NCBI GenBank assembly: GCA_002336735.1
Contig: DDER01000037.1
Span: 1-9,354, forward strand
Length of the DNA stretch: 9,354 nt
Reading direction: 5' to 3'
From: Candidatus Saccharibacteria bacterium UBA1949
Lineage (GTDB): Bacteria; Patescibacteriota; Saccharimonadia; Saccharimonadales; Saccharimonadaceae
Shown here piece after piece: positions 1 to 6,823 of this stretch; within the stretch, counting starts at the first letter, position 1; every line of letters starts with the position of its first letter. The position numbers and the translations under genes were made by a program. Below the pieces are notes generated by a model, which saw only the letters and a list, made by a program, of their open reading frames with translations, ran no database searches and was not told where the DNA came from.

Positions 1-3
1 CAT
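1..3 (-). other. Possible start codon of a gene running off the left edge
   Basis: The first three bases read ATG on the minus strand. They are preceded, exactly 7 nt upstream, by a TATAAC hexamer (11-16). The same arrangement is seen at three better supported gene starts in this window. There is no Shine-Dalgarno sequence, and no codon beyond the ATG is visible, so no product can be named. The gene would follow the DUF4342 gene on the same strand. This could be chance: only one codon and one hexamer support it. Confidence 0.3.
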
Positions 4-10
4 AATGGCC

Positions 11-16
11 GTTATA
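11..16 (-). promoter_or_regulatory. Candidate -10 hexamer of a leaderless promoter at the left edge
   Basis: TATAAC on the minus strand matches the TATAAT consensus at five of six positions and sits 7 nt before the ATG at positions 3-1. No good -35 is seen 16-18 nt upstream. The call rests mainly on the identical geometry of the other starts in this window. Confidence 0.3.
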
Positions 17-61
17 CGACACCCGCGTGTGTTATCGCCCTCTTGGCCCCTATTACAGAAG

Positions 62-310
62 CTACTGTCGCTCGACGACGATCTTGCATTCAGCGATGAG
101 CGCGGCGGCTGCGCCTAGCCCAGCTAGTGCAGGCGCCAGAACAGCCCCGACCACGCCAAATGTTACCGGAAATTCCATGATCGTCTTGTCGTCTTTGTCG
201 CGGATGATGACGCGGCGAATATTGCCTTCATTGATGAGCTCTTTGACTTTCTTGACGACCGCGTCTCCCGTCACTACAAATTCTTCTTTTTTGGCTTGAT
301 GTTCAGTCAT
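62..310 (-). CDS. DUF4342 domain protein, 82 aa
   Basis: This is a small protein matching the DUF4342 family pattern as I know it: a polar N-terminus (EEFVVTGD, residues 9-16), a basic helix (VVKKVKELINEGN, 18-30), a strand pair with IRRVIIRD and a DDKTIMEFPV turn (31-49), then a Gly/Ala-rich hydrophobic segment (51-74) and a final strand ending in KIVVERQ. The function of the family is unknown. The hydrophobic segment could insert into or lie on a membrane. Many family members carry an N-terminal UBA/TS-N-like domain, which is absent here. The reading frame stays open further upstream inside the slipin gene, but the ATG at 310 is chosen because homology begins there and because a GGGA Shine-Dalgarno-like stretch lies about 10 nt ahead. 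The ATG starts 1 nt after the slipin TAA, so the two genes are almost certainly co-transcribed and translationally coupled. Confidence 0.85.
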   Translation of the reverse strand: MTEHQAKKEEFVVTGDAVVKKVKELINEGNIRRVIIRDKDDKTIMEFPVTFGVVGAVLAPALAGLGAAAALIAECKIVVERQ

Positions 311-311
311 A

Positions 312-1061
312 TTATTGTTTCCCAAAGATATCTTTAAGGTTAGTAAGTTCGCTCGGGAGAATGACGAGCGTTTTTTGACTTGGCTCGACAGAAATTTTTT
401 CGAGGGTTTGCAGTGTACGAATATTGATACCGCCCGGGATCTTGCTGAGCATTTCTGCGGCATCCGCCACCGACTGAGCAGCGGCTTTTTCACCCTCGGC
501 GGTGATGATAACAGCGCGACGCTCACGCTCGGCCTCGGCTTGTTTGGCCATAGCGCGTTTCATATCTTGGGGTAGTTCGATGTTTTGCACCTTAACGTTT
601 TCGACGTCTATACCCCACTTGTCGGTTTCGGCATCAACAATTTGTTTGATTTGTTCGCTGATCTGCTCGCGCTTACTCAGCAAATCGTCCATGTCGACAT
701 TGCCCGTAACATCACGAAGGGCGGCTTGGGCAAACTGGCTGGTAGCATAAATATAGTTAGTGGTTTCTAGCACGGCTTTTGGTGCGTCAATTACCCTAAA
801 ATACACCACCGCGTCTACGCCTACCGTGACGTTGTCTTTGGTAATGACTTCTTGCTTGGGTACATCGATCGGCGTCGATCGTACATCGACACGAATCATG
901 CGCTGAAATATCGGGATAATCACGCGCAGGCCAGGGTCGCGCGTGCCGCTAAACTTTCCCAGCGTCAGCACCACGCCACGTTCGTACTGGTTAATAACCT
1001 TGATACCGCTAAAGATAAATATGAGAACTGCAACGATGAGCCAAATTGATACGTCAATCAT
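312..1061 (-). CDS. Slipin / stomatin-like SPFH (band 7) membrane protein
   Basis: This 249 aa protein has one N-terminal membrane segment (about residues 5-20) followed directly by an SPFH/band 7 domain. Characteristic stretches are the NQYERGVVLTLGKF entry (24-37), PGLRVIIPIFQRM (43-55), the VDVRSTPIDVP strand (58-68), TKDNVTVGVDAVVYFRV (74-90) and GIDVENVKVQNIELP (150-164). An Ala/Glu/Arg-rich coiled region (165-205) then precedes a C-terminal oligomerisation stretch (TLVILPSEL). Length and layout fit prokaryotic slipins (p-stomatin type). Family members form large membrane-bound oligomers thought to organise lipid domains or assist membrane proteases. Slipins are usually paired with an NfeD protein; here the coupled partner is DUF4342 instead. 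The start is supported by a strong AAGGAGG four nt before the ATG. A TATAAT -10 lies at 1085-1090. Confidence 0.93.
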   Translation of the reverse strand: MIDVSIWLIVAVLIFIFSGIKVINQYERGVVLTLGKFSGTRDPGLRVIIPIFQRMIRVDVRSTPIDVPKQEVITKDNVTVGVDAVVYFRVIDAPKAVLETTNYIYATSQFAQAALRDVTGNVDMDDLLSKREQISEQIKQIVDAETDKWGIDVENVKVQNIELPQDMKRAMAKQAEAERERRAVIITAEGEKAAAQSVADAAEMLSKIPGGINIRTLQTLEKISVEPSQKTLVILPSELTNLKDIFGKQ

Positions 1062-1065
1062 TTTT

Positions 1066-1072
1066 CCTCCTT
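1066..1072 (-). promoter_or_regulatory. Strong Shine-Dalgarno site of the slipin gene
   Basis: AAGGAGG on the minus strand is a full anti-16S match, four nt before the slipin ATG at 1061. It fixes the start codon and shows that this transcript has a leader, unlike the divergent MFS gene. Confidence 0.85.
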
Positions 1073-1084
1073 GTTATACCATCT

Positions 1085-1090
1085 ATTATA
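1085..1090 (-). promoter_or_regulatory. -10 element of the slipin-DUF4342 operon
   Basis: A perfect TATAAT lies on the minus strand 24 nt before the slipin ATG. The predicted transcription start near 1078 leaves a leader of about 17 nt that just contains the Shine-Dalgarno site. The region expected for the -35 (about 1108-1113) is a poor match. Confidence 0.6.
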
Positions 1091-1130
1091 AAGTATTCGG
1101 CACATAAATACACTCCTTTGCGATATCTTG

Positions 1131-1136
1131 TATACT
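1131..1136 (+). promoter_or_regulatory. -10 element of the MFS-rarA operon, predicted leaderless
   Basis: TATACT lies exactly 7 nt before the ATG at 1144, so transcription should start at or one base before the start codon. There is no Shine-Dalgarno sequence before the ATG. The -35 region is weak. This promoter is back to back with the slipin promoter: the two -10 hexamers are 40 nt apart, so their upstream elements must overlap. Confidence 0.55.
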
Positions 1137-1143
1137 ACTAACT

Positions 1144-2322
1144 ATGCTTACCGACCCCTACCACCGACGCATGTTACCGATGTATATCGCAAAATTCTTG
1201 CGCAACATGGTGTTTTGGTACGCTGTTGAAAAGCTCTTTATGGTCAGTATCGGCTTTGACAACGCAACCATCGGGCTGATGGTTGCAATATACTCGGCCA
1301 CCTCGATTGCCATGGAAATTCCTTCAGGCATCATGGCTGATCGCTGGAGTCGCAAGGGCGTATTGGTACTCGGCGCACTCTGCCTGATGGTCAGTAGTGT
1401 GGTGGGGTTTTTAAGCCACGATATTGTGGTATATATGGTGTGTGCTATCTTTTGGGGAATGTTCGATGCGCTCGCCAGTGGCACTGACGATGCAATTGTG
1501 TATGATACTCTCACAGAAGAGCGAGGCCATGCACGAGATTTTGAAAAAGAATACGGTATATACAATGCCATCGGTGGCGCTGCTTTGCTGGTGAGTGGCT
1601 TTATTGGCGGTATAATCGGCCAGTCGATAGGCATACGCGAGACGTTTCTTTGGGCGGTGCCCCTCTTATTCGCATCTGCGGTTGTTGTGAGTTTTTTTCG
1701 TGAACCAACCTTCCATAAGTCGCTAGCAGATAGTCGCCTTATTGACCACACCAAGAAAACCTTTGCCGTTGTATTCAAAAACCCCCGGTTAATCTGGGTA
1801 CTCATTACCTTATTCGCAACTGGTCTTGCCATTGGTATTATTGGTGAGATGAATCAAACTTGGCTCATCACCGTGAGCGCACCCATTATATCGTTTGGTA
1901 TTGCGGGAGCGCTTATCAATAGCGCATGGGGGTTCAGTGGTATCATCGCACGAGTCTTCACATCGCAGGCAAAAATCATTGCTGGCATTGGAGCCTCACT
2001 TTTCATAACACTTGGATTGATATATTCCAGGAACTACGTCGTCTTGACCATTTGCCTTGTTGGGATTATGGTGATCACAAGCGCAGTTTTTGTTGCCATG
2101 CTCGCACAACTCCATCGCCACCTACCATCGGAGGTACGTGCGAGTGCCAGTTCGGCAGTCAATACTGTTGCTCGCCTGATAAATATTCCTCTTGTCCTCG
2201 TATTTGGTATCATAGCGCAGCGATTTAGCCCATTTGTCGCTGCCTGGATACTTGTGATCTTGCTATGCATTGGCCTGTACTCAGAGTTGCATGTGCGTCA
2301 GGCGAGAAGAGCTATCACATGA
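1144..2322 (+). CDS. Major facilitator superfamily (MFS) transporter
   Basis: This 392 aa protein is strongly hydrophobic throughout and consistent with 12 transmembrane helices in two halves, joined by a polar loop around residues 186-212. The MFS motif A is present between helices 2 and 3: SGIMADRWSRK (61-71). A loop with YDTLTEERG (120-128) and the later LPSEVRASASS (327-337) are typical of a poorly characterised group of DHA1-like MFS proteins often annotated as putative efflux carriers. The substrate cannot be told from sequence. The first ATG is chosen because it is 7 nt from a TATACT hexamer. ATGs at residues 10 and 13 are possible alternatives, but no Shine-Dalgarno sequence supports either. 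The stop overlaps the rarA start (ATGA at 2319-2322), so the two form an operon, although no functional link between them is obvious. Confidence 0.9.
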   Translation: MLTDPYHRRMLPMYIAKFLRNMVFWYAVEKLFMVSIGFDNATIGLMVAIYSATSIAMEIPSGIMADRWSRKGVLVLGALCLMVSSVVGFLSHDIVVYMVCAIFWGMFDALASGTDDAIVYDTLTEERGHARDFEKEYGIYNAIGGAALLVSGFIGGIIGQSIGIRETFLWAVPLLFASAVVVSFFREPTFHKSLADSRLIDHTKKTFAVVFKNPRLIWVLITLFATGLAIGIIGEMNQTWLITVSAPIISFGIAGALINSAWGFSGIIARVFTSQAKIIAGIGASLFITLGLIYSRNYVVLTICLVGIMVITSAVFVAMLAQLHRHLPSEVRASASSAVNTVARLINIPLVLVFGIIAQRFSPFVAAWILVILLCIGLYSELHVRQARRAIT

Positions 2323-3479
2323 CACGCATACCGCTAGCTGAACAAATGCGACCGACCAGTCTTGACCAGGTGATAGGTCAAACACACCTGCTGGCCGATG
2401 GTGAGATACTGCGGCAAATTGTGCATAGGCAAGAACCCGTCAGCCTGATACTGTGGGGACCACCCGGCACCGGCAAAACCACTTTGGCGCGCATCATTGC
2501 CCAAGAGGTCAAGGCCGAATTTGTAGAGCTATCGGCAGTCACAGCCGGCAAAAAAGACGTACTAGCGGTGGTCGAACATGCTCGCCAAAACTGGAACCTC
2601 AAAATCCGCACTGTGCTATTTGTCGACGAGATACATCGGTTCAACAAAGCCCAGCAGGACGCTTTTTTGCCGCACGTCGAAAGCGGGCTGATTACCCTGA
2701 TCGGCGCTACCACCGAAAACCCTAGTTTTGAGATTATCACCCCCCTACTGAGTCGTAGCCGTGTACTGGTGTTGCAACCGCTGACAAAAAACGAGATTGT
2801 GGCGATCATTAAACGTGCCCTGAAAACACTGAAAAAAACCAGCCGCGTCAGCCCGGCGGCCATTGACTACCTGGCAGAACTATCGGGTGGCGACGCCCGC
2901 GTGGCCCTAGGCAACCTAGAGCTAGCACTAAGCATGAACCAAAAGATTACACCAGAAATAGTCAAGATAGCCGCCCAAAAACGCCTGCCCGGCTACGAAA
3001 AAAAGGGTGATATGCACTACAACGTTATCAGTGCGTTTATCAAAAGTATGCGAGGTAGCGATGTGCGTGCTACCACCTATTATCTTAGCCGTATGGTCGA
3101 TGCCGGTGAGGACCCAAAGTTTATTGCCCGGCGCATGGTGATATTTGCCAGTGAAGACATAGGACTAGCCGGCAATGGCGCGCTGGCGCTAGCGACGGCA
3201 ACCTTTCAGGCTATCGAGCGCGTCGGGCTACCCGAGGGCAACTACAACCTATACCACTGTGCTATTGCCCTCGCCCGCAGCCCAAAGTCGCGCGAAATCA
3301 CCGACCTCATGCACCAGGCGAAAGCCCTGGCCGCCCAATACCCTGACTCACCTGTCCCCCTACACTTACGCAATGCCCCCACAGGCCTTATGAAAGACCT
3401 TGGCTACGGCAAAGACTACCACTGGCAGGCAGATTTTAAACACAAAAAAGGCTTTTTGCCGGAAGATATTATCCCCTAA
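2319..3479 (+). CDS. rarA: Replication-associated recombination protein A (RarA/MgsA), AAA+ ATPase
   Basis: This 386 aa protein is a clear member of the RarA/MgsA/Mgs1 (WRNIP1) family. These clamp-loader-like AAA+ ATPases act at stalled replication forks with single-strand binding protein. Visible motifs are the MRPTSLDQVIGQ box (10-21), Walker A GPPGTGKTT (47-55), Walker B LFVDEIHRF (100-108), sensor 1 GATTENPSFE (129-138), the arginine-finger stretch LLSRSRV (143-149) and sensor 2 SGGDARVALGNLE (189-201). The tetramerisation domain follows (GYEKKGDMHYN, SAFIKSMRGSD, RMVIFASEDIG). The start is the ATG at 2319, which overlaps the MFS stop; a further 18 codons upstream are open but show no homology. 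The protein ends at GFLPEDIIP, where longer homologues usually continue with a Tyr/Pro-containing tail of some tens of residues. The coding end overlaps the convergent GH13 gene by 11 bp. Confidence 0.95.
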   Translation: MTRIPLAEQMRPTSLDQVIGQTHLLADGEILRQIVHRQEPVSLILWGPPGTGKTTLARIIAQEVKAEFVELSAVTAGKKDVLAVVEHARQNWNLKIRTVLFVDEIHRFNKAQQDAFLPHVESGLITLIGATTENPSFEIITPLLSRSRVLVLQPLTKNEIVAIIKRALKTLKKTSRVSPAAIDYLAELSGGDARVALGNLELALSMNQKITPEIVKIAAQKRLPGYEKKGDMHYNVISAFIKSMRGSDVRATTYYLSRMVDAGEDPKFIARRMVIFASEDIGLAGNGALALATATFQAIERVGLPEGNYNLYHCAIALARSPKSREITDLMHQAKALAAQYPDSPVPLHLRNAPTGLMKDLGYGKDYHWQADFKHKKGFLPEDIIP

Positions 3480-5154
3480 ATATGCCCGTATGCTGGAGTT
3501 GGTCATCCAGTGACTGACTTGATCTACCGCTCATAATACCGCCACTGACCTGCGCCCTCACGACAACAGCCTCAAACGGCCGCAGACTCATCTCTCCGAA
3601 CAACGTGATAGCCGGTTTTCGCACAGGATGCGAAGAGATAATCACCTCCCCTCCGTAAGGCAGGATAACCCGTGACATCACATCGCTAAAATTCAATGCC
3701 ACGAAGAACTTTGTTGTTGCGTCAGATCGTTCATACACCAACACATCGGGATTTCCCTCGGCAAGCTCTTTGTAGTGACCCGATGCAAACACCGGATACT
3801 CATCACGCAGCGCCAGCAGCCCTCTATACAATGACAAGATCGAATCTTCATCATCAAACTCAGTAGTAACATTGGTAGCGGTGAAGTTGGCATGGATAGG
3901 TAGCCACGGTGAGCCTGTCGTAAATCCAGCATGTTTTTCGGCCGACCATTGCATCGGCGTGCGCTCTGGGTCGCGCCCCAGCCCAATGCCAGGAGTCTTG
4001 AGCTCGACCGGATCATGGACACTCTCGGGCAGTATAATACCATCCTCCATGCCAATCTCATCGCCATAGTAAATCACAGGCAGACCAGGCAGCGTCAGCT
4101 GTAAGACGGCGACCACACGGGCTTGCTCTTTGCCAAATCGTGAAGCAAGGCGTTTTTGGTCGTGATTACCAAAGCAATATACCGGCACGTGCTCAGGCAG
4201 CAACATGCTTTGAAATTCACTAACAAATTTGCCAAATGACTGCGCCCCCCACGGTGCCCACATGCCCTCAAAGTTAAACGGCATACTCACTTTTGGGTTG
4301 ACGTTATAAAAGCCAAGATACTGATCGCGTGTGCTGTAGATCATATCGGGATAATCTTCGAATATCATGATACGATTTGGATATTGACTCACGACATCTG
4401 TCAATTCCTTCAGGTAGCGAAATAAGTCTCGACCATATTTGCTGTTAGCATGGAGGAGCTTCCCATAAGGATCGCCGCCTTCAACATAGGCGGGATTGAT
4501 CAGATCATCCCGAAAATCTGGATCCTTAGCAATCCAACGCACCGCATCCGCTCTCACACCATCGACACCCATATCAAACCAAAACCGGAGTACATTGGCC
4601 ATCTCATGCCGCACCTCAGGATTACCCCAGTTAAGATCAGGCTGTTCCTTGAGAAAGCTATGGAGATAGTACTGCCCCGACGTCTCATCAAACTCCCACG
4701 CCGATCCACCAAAAATGCTTAGCCAATTATTGGGCGGAGACCCATCTGGTTTGGGATCCTTCCAGATGTAGTAGTCGCGGCGTGGACTTTCCTTGGAAAA
4801 TCTAGACTCAACAAACCACTGATGCTCATGAGAGGTATGATTGGGTACAAAATCTATCATGACATTAATACTGCGTGCGTGTGCTGCCTGGAGGAGCTCC
4901 CGAAAGTCATCCAGCGTCCCAAACATTGGATGTACATTGCAATAATCACTCACATCATAGCCAAAGTCAGCCATTGGCGATGGATAAAACGGTGACAGCC
5001 AGATCGCATCAGCCCCAAGTGATTTTTGGCCGCCCTTGAGATAGTCAAGCTTATCAATAATTCCTCTCAGATCACCAATGCCATCGCTCATTGTATCCAT
5101 AAAACTTCGGGGATAGATCTGATAAATCGCGTTCACTAAAGACCATGGCCGCAT
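3469..5154 (-). CDS. GH13 alpha-glucosidase (oligo-1,6-glucosidase / maltase type)
   Basis: This 561 aa enzyme of the alpha-amylase superfamily hydrolyses terminal alpha-glucosidic bonds of short sugars. GH13 regions are seen in order: region I DFVPNH (101-106), QPDLNW (171-176, typical of the oligo-1,6-glucosidase side of the family), region II GVRADAVRW (199-207, nucleophile Asp203), region III IMIFEDYPD (262-270, acid/base Glu266) and region IV FGNHDQKR (328-335, Asp332). ERTPMQW (397-403) is also typical. All catalytic residues are present. No signal peptide is seen, so it is cytosolic. The residue after the nucleophile is Ala rather than the Val linked to alpha-1,6 preference, which leans towards alpha-1,4 (maltose) substrates. 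Trehalose-6-phosphate hydrolase is an alternative. About 25 residues extend past the usual C-domain end. An AGGGAG Shine-Dalgarno site precedes the ATG, which lies 3 nt after the trehalase stop. Confidence 0.9.
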   Translation of the reverse strand: MRPWSLVNAIYQIYPRSFMDTMSDGIGDLRGIIDKLDYLKGGQKSLGADAIWLSPFYPSPMADFGYDVSDYCNVHPMFGTLDDFRELLQAAHARSINVMIDFVPNHTSHEHQWFVESRFSKESPRRDYYIWKDPKPDGSPPNNWLSIFGGSAWEFDETSGQYYLHSFLKEQPDLNWGNPEVRHEMANVLRFWFDMGVDGVRADAVRWIAKDPDFRDDLINPAYVEGGDPYGKLLHANSKYGRDLFRYLKELTDVVSQYPNRIMIFEDYPDMIYSTRDQYLGFYNVNPKVSMPFNFEGMWAPWGAQSFGKFVSEFQSMLLPEHVPVYCFGNHDQKRLASRFGKEQARVVAVLQLTLPGLPVIYYGDEIGMEDGIILPESVHDPVELKTPGIGLGRDPERTPMQWSAEKHAGFTTGSPWLPIHANFTATNVTTEFDDEDSILSLYRGLLALRDEYPVFASGHYKELAEGNPDVLVYERSDATTKFFVALNFSDVMSRVILPYGGEVIISSHPVRKPAITLFGEMSLRPFEAVVVRAQVSGGIMSGRSSQSLDDQLQHTGIFRG

Positions 5155-5157
5155 GTT

Positions 5158-6771
5158 CTACTCCCTGTCATCCTGAACATGCTTTTCATCGTATAATGCC
5201 GCATAGACGCCATTGGTCCATCCAAACCCATCCTGCAAAGGATATTCACCACCAGTACCAAGTATTGCGTGTGAGAGTACGTTGTACTTCTCGACTAGCT
5301 TGCCTTCTTTGGCATAAATACGATCGATAGTGCTCAGCCACCGATCCCGTATCGTATCAGCCAAACGATGGTAGCCATAATTGCGCAGCCCCTGGATTGC
5401 CACCCAATGCAGGGGCGCCCAGCCATTTGGAGCATCCCACTGTTGCCCCGTATCTACCAACGTCGTCAGCAACCCCCCCTCTGCCAAAAAATCTTTCTCA
5501 ATTCGCTCAGCTACACACATAGCCTGTTCTGAAGTTGCTAATCTGCTATACAACGGAAACACTCCCGCGAGTGTTAAGCGGCCCGTTGATTTGTGTTTTT
5601 TGAAATCATAATCACAAAAAAACTTTAGATGATTGTCCCAGCAATATTCAAGTATCGCCTGTCGACGTCGCTCAGCCATTTTTAGATAACGATTGCGAAG
5701 CAACGGTTGCACAAGCTGATCATAGCCTTGAGCGATCGTCGCCTCAAGTTCGTATAAGAGGCAGTTAAGATCCACAGTGATCATATCGGTCGTGTGAATC
5801 GCCTGTATATCTTTTTGGTCGCGGAACCACCGCGAGCTAAAATCCCAACCACTTTCAGCAGCTGCGCGAAAATCAAGAAATATTCGCGCCTCATCACGAG
5901 ATCCGGTAGCATTTTCGGCATCCTCAGCCATACTTTCAGGCCGCGGCGTGACTTTATTGTCGAAATATCTGTTGAGATATGTACCGTTAGGCATTTCGAC
6001 AACACGACGATAGGCTACTGTTTTGGGATTCGCCCGTATCAGCGTCCGGCCCTTCATCCAGAACCGATGCTCAAGCACCATAGACGGCAGATACTCAATA
6101 AAGGTTCTTGTGCGTCCTGCGTGAGATGCATAAAGACGTACCATGTGACTAAAAAAAGGCGGCTGGGAGCGACTAAGGTAATAGGTGCGGTTGGCTGTCG
6201 GTATAAACCCAAACTTTCGTATCATATACGCGTAGTTTTTCATCATTGCGGCGATATCACTCCAGCGTCCATCAGCCGCAAGCCCCAACATCACAAAATA
6301 TGTGTCCCAGTAAAATTGCTCCTGAAACCTACCCCCGGGCACAATATACCGATTCGGCACAGCAAATAATGATCCGCGATTGATGCGATTGCGACGCTCC
6401 AGTTGAGGCCAAAGCAGCTGAACGTGCTGTCGAGCGGTGATAGCGACTCCTGACAAAACCGAATGGCTATAATCATTCACATCGTAAAAATGACGACTAA
6501 CGAATTCTTTGAGATCAAAATCAGGATCTTGCTTGACGATACGGTATTCGCGCATGATTTCACGAGTTCGCTTACGCGGCACCAGATCAACAAATGTTTT
6601 ACTATCCTGGTAAATACGCTGTAGCTGAACATCACGAAAAAGCTCCCCAAGCGACTCGTCTGGGCTTTTGCCCTCGCGAACCAAATGCCCAACCGTTGCA
6701 ACTAATGTTGACTTCACGCGGTCGGGAGTTGGGGTTATCTTTTGTGCGGTGTTTGTGATAATACGCTTCAC
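5158..6771 (-). CDS. Cytosolic alpha,alpha-trehalase (GH37)
   Basis: This 537 aa enzyme splits trehalose into two glucose molecules. Both GH37 signatures are intact: PGGRFQEQFYWDTY (145-158) and QQWDAPNGWAP (443-453). The catalytic acid is expected at Asp310 in SGWDFSSRW (307-315), and the base at Glu509 in GGEYPLQDGFGWTN (507-520). An N-terminal SKTFVDLVP stretch (57-65) is also typical. Length equals that of a complete bacterial trehalase. There is no signal peptide, so it resembles cytosolic TreF rather than periplasmic TreA; imported trehalose must be the substrate. The start is a GTG lying 7 nt after a TATACT -10 with a -35 at 17 nt spacing, predicting a leaderless mRNA. It is first in a two-gene operon with the GH13 glucosidase. 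Confidence 0.95.
   Translation of the reverse strand: MKRIITNTAQKITPTPDRVKSTLVATVGHLVREGKSPDESLGELFRDVQLQRIYQDSKTFVDLVPRKRTREIMREYRIVKQDPDFDLKEFVSRHFYDVNDYSHSVLSGVAITARQHVQLLWPQLERRNRINRGSLFAVPNRYIVPGGRFQEQFYWDTYFVMLGLAADGRWSDIAAMMKNYAYMIRKFGFIPTANRTYYLSRSQPPFFSHMVRLYASHAGRTRTFIEYLPSMVLEHRFWMKGRTLIRANPKTVAYRRVVEMPNGTYLNRYFDNKVTPRPESMAEDAENATGSRDEARIFLDFRAAAESGWDFSSRWFRDQKDIQAIHTTDMITVDLNCLLYELEATIAQGYDQLVQPLLRNRYLKMAERRRQAILEYCWDNHLKFFCDYDFKKHKSTGRLTLAGVFPLYSRLATSEQAMCVAERIEKDFLAEGGLLTTLVDTGQQWDAPNGWAPLHWVAIQGLRNYGYHRLADTIRDRWLSTIDRIYAKEGKLVEKYNVLSHAILGTGGEYPLQDGFGWTNGVYAALYDEKHVQDDRE
5161..5167 (-). promoter_or_regulatory. Shine-Dalgarno site of the GH13 gene inside the trehalase 3' end
   Basis: CAGGGAG on the minus strand, in the last trehalase codons, sits 6 nt before the GH13 ATG at 5154. 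It supports that start and re-initiation or coupled translation behind trehalase. Confidence 0.6.
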
Positions 6772-6778
6772 TACAACT

Positions 6779-6807
6779 AGTATAGCGGTTATGTTTTATC
6801 TGTTCAA
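6779..6807 (-). promoter_or_regulatory. Promoter of the trehalase-GH13 operon (TTGAAC-17-TATACT)
   Basis: On the minus strand, TTGAAC (6807-6802) and TATACT (6784-6779) are separated by exactly 17 nt, an ideal sigma-70 arrangement. Seven bases separate the -10 from the GTG at 6771, so the transcript should begin at or next to the start codon. The promoter lies in the 52 nt between typA and trehalase, and no terminator hairpin is seen there, so read-through from typA is also possible. Confidence 0.7.
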
Positions 6808-6823
6808 TGGAAATATTAATGCT

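Noticed and set aside
4..61. Terminator hairpin after the DUF4342 gene
   Set aside because: Only short, broken stems (such as ACAC/GTGT near 20-31) are present and there is no U-tract.
311..526. N-terminal extension of the DUF4342 frame to a 154-codon reading frame
   Set aside because: The extension lies inside the slipin coding end, has no DUF4342 similarity, and the ATG at 310 is placed right after the slipin stop.
1158..1832. 224-codon minus-strand frame opposite the MFS gene
   Set aside because: It is antisense to a clear membrane transporter; its Ser/Thr/Pro/Arg-rich composition is what a reversed hydrophobic gene gives.
2265..2318. Upstream start for rarA, 18 codons earlier
   Set aside because: The extra residues overlap the MFS C-terminus and match nothing in RarA; the ATGA overlap start begins exactly at family homology.
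2378..2863. 161-codon minus-strand frame opposite rarA
   Set aside because: Antisense to the Walker motifs of rarA, with no domain of its own.
5794..6369. 191-codon plus-strand open frame opposite the trehalase gene
   Set aside because: It is antisense to a complete trehalase with intact catalytic motifs, shows no recognisable domain and has low-quality composition, so it is a shadow frame.
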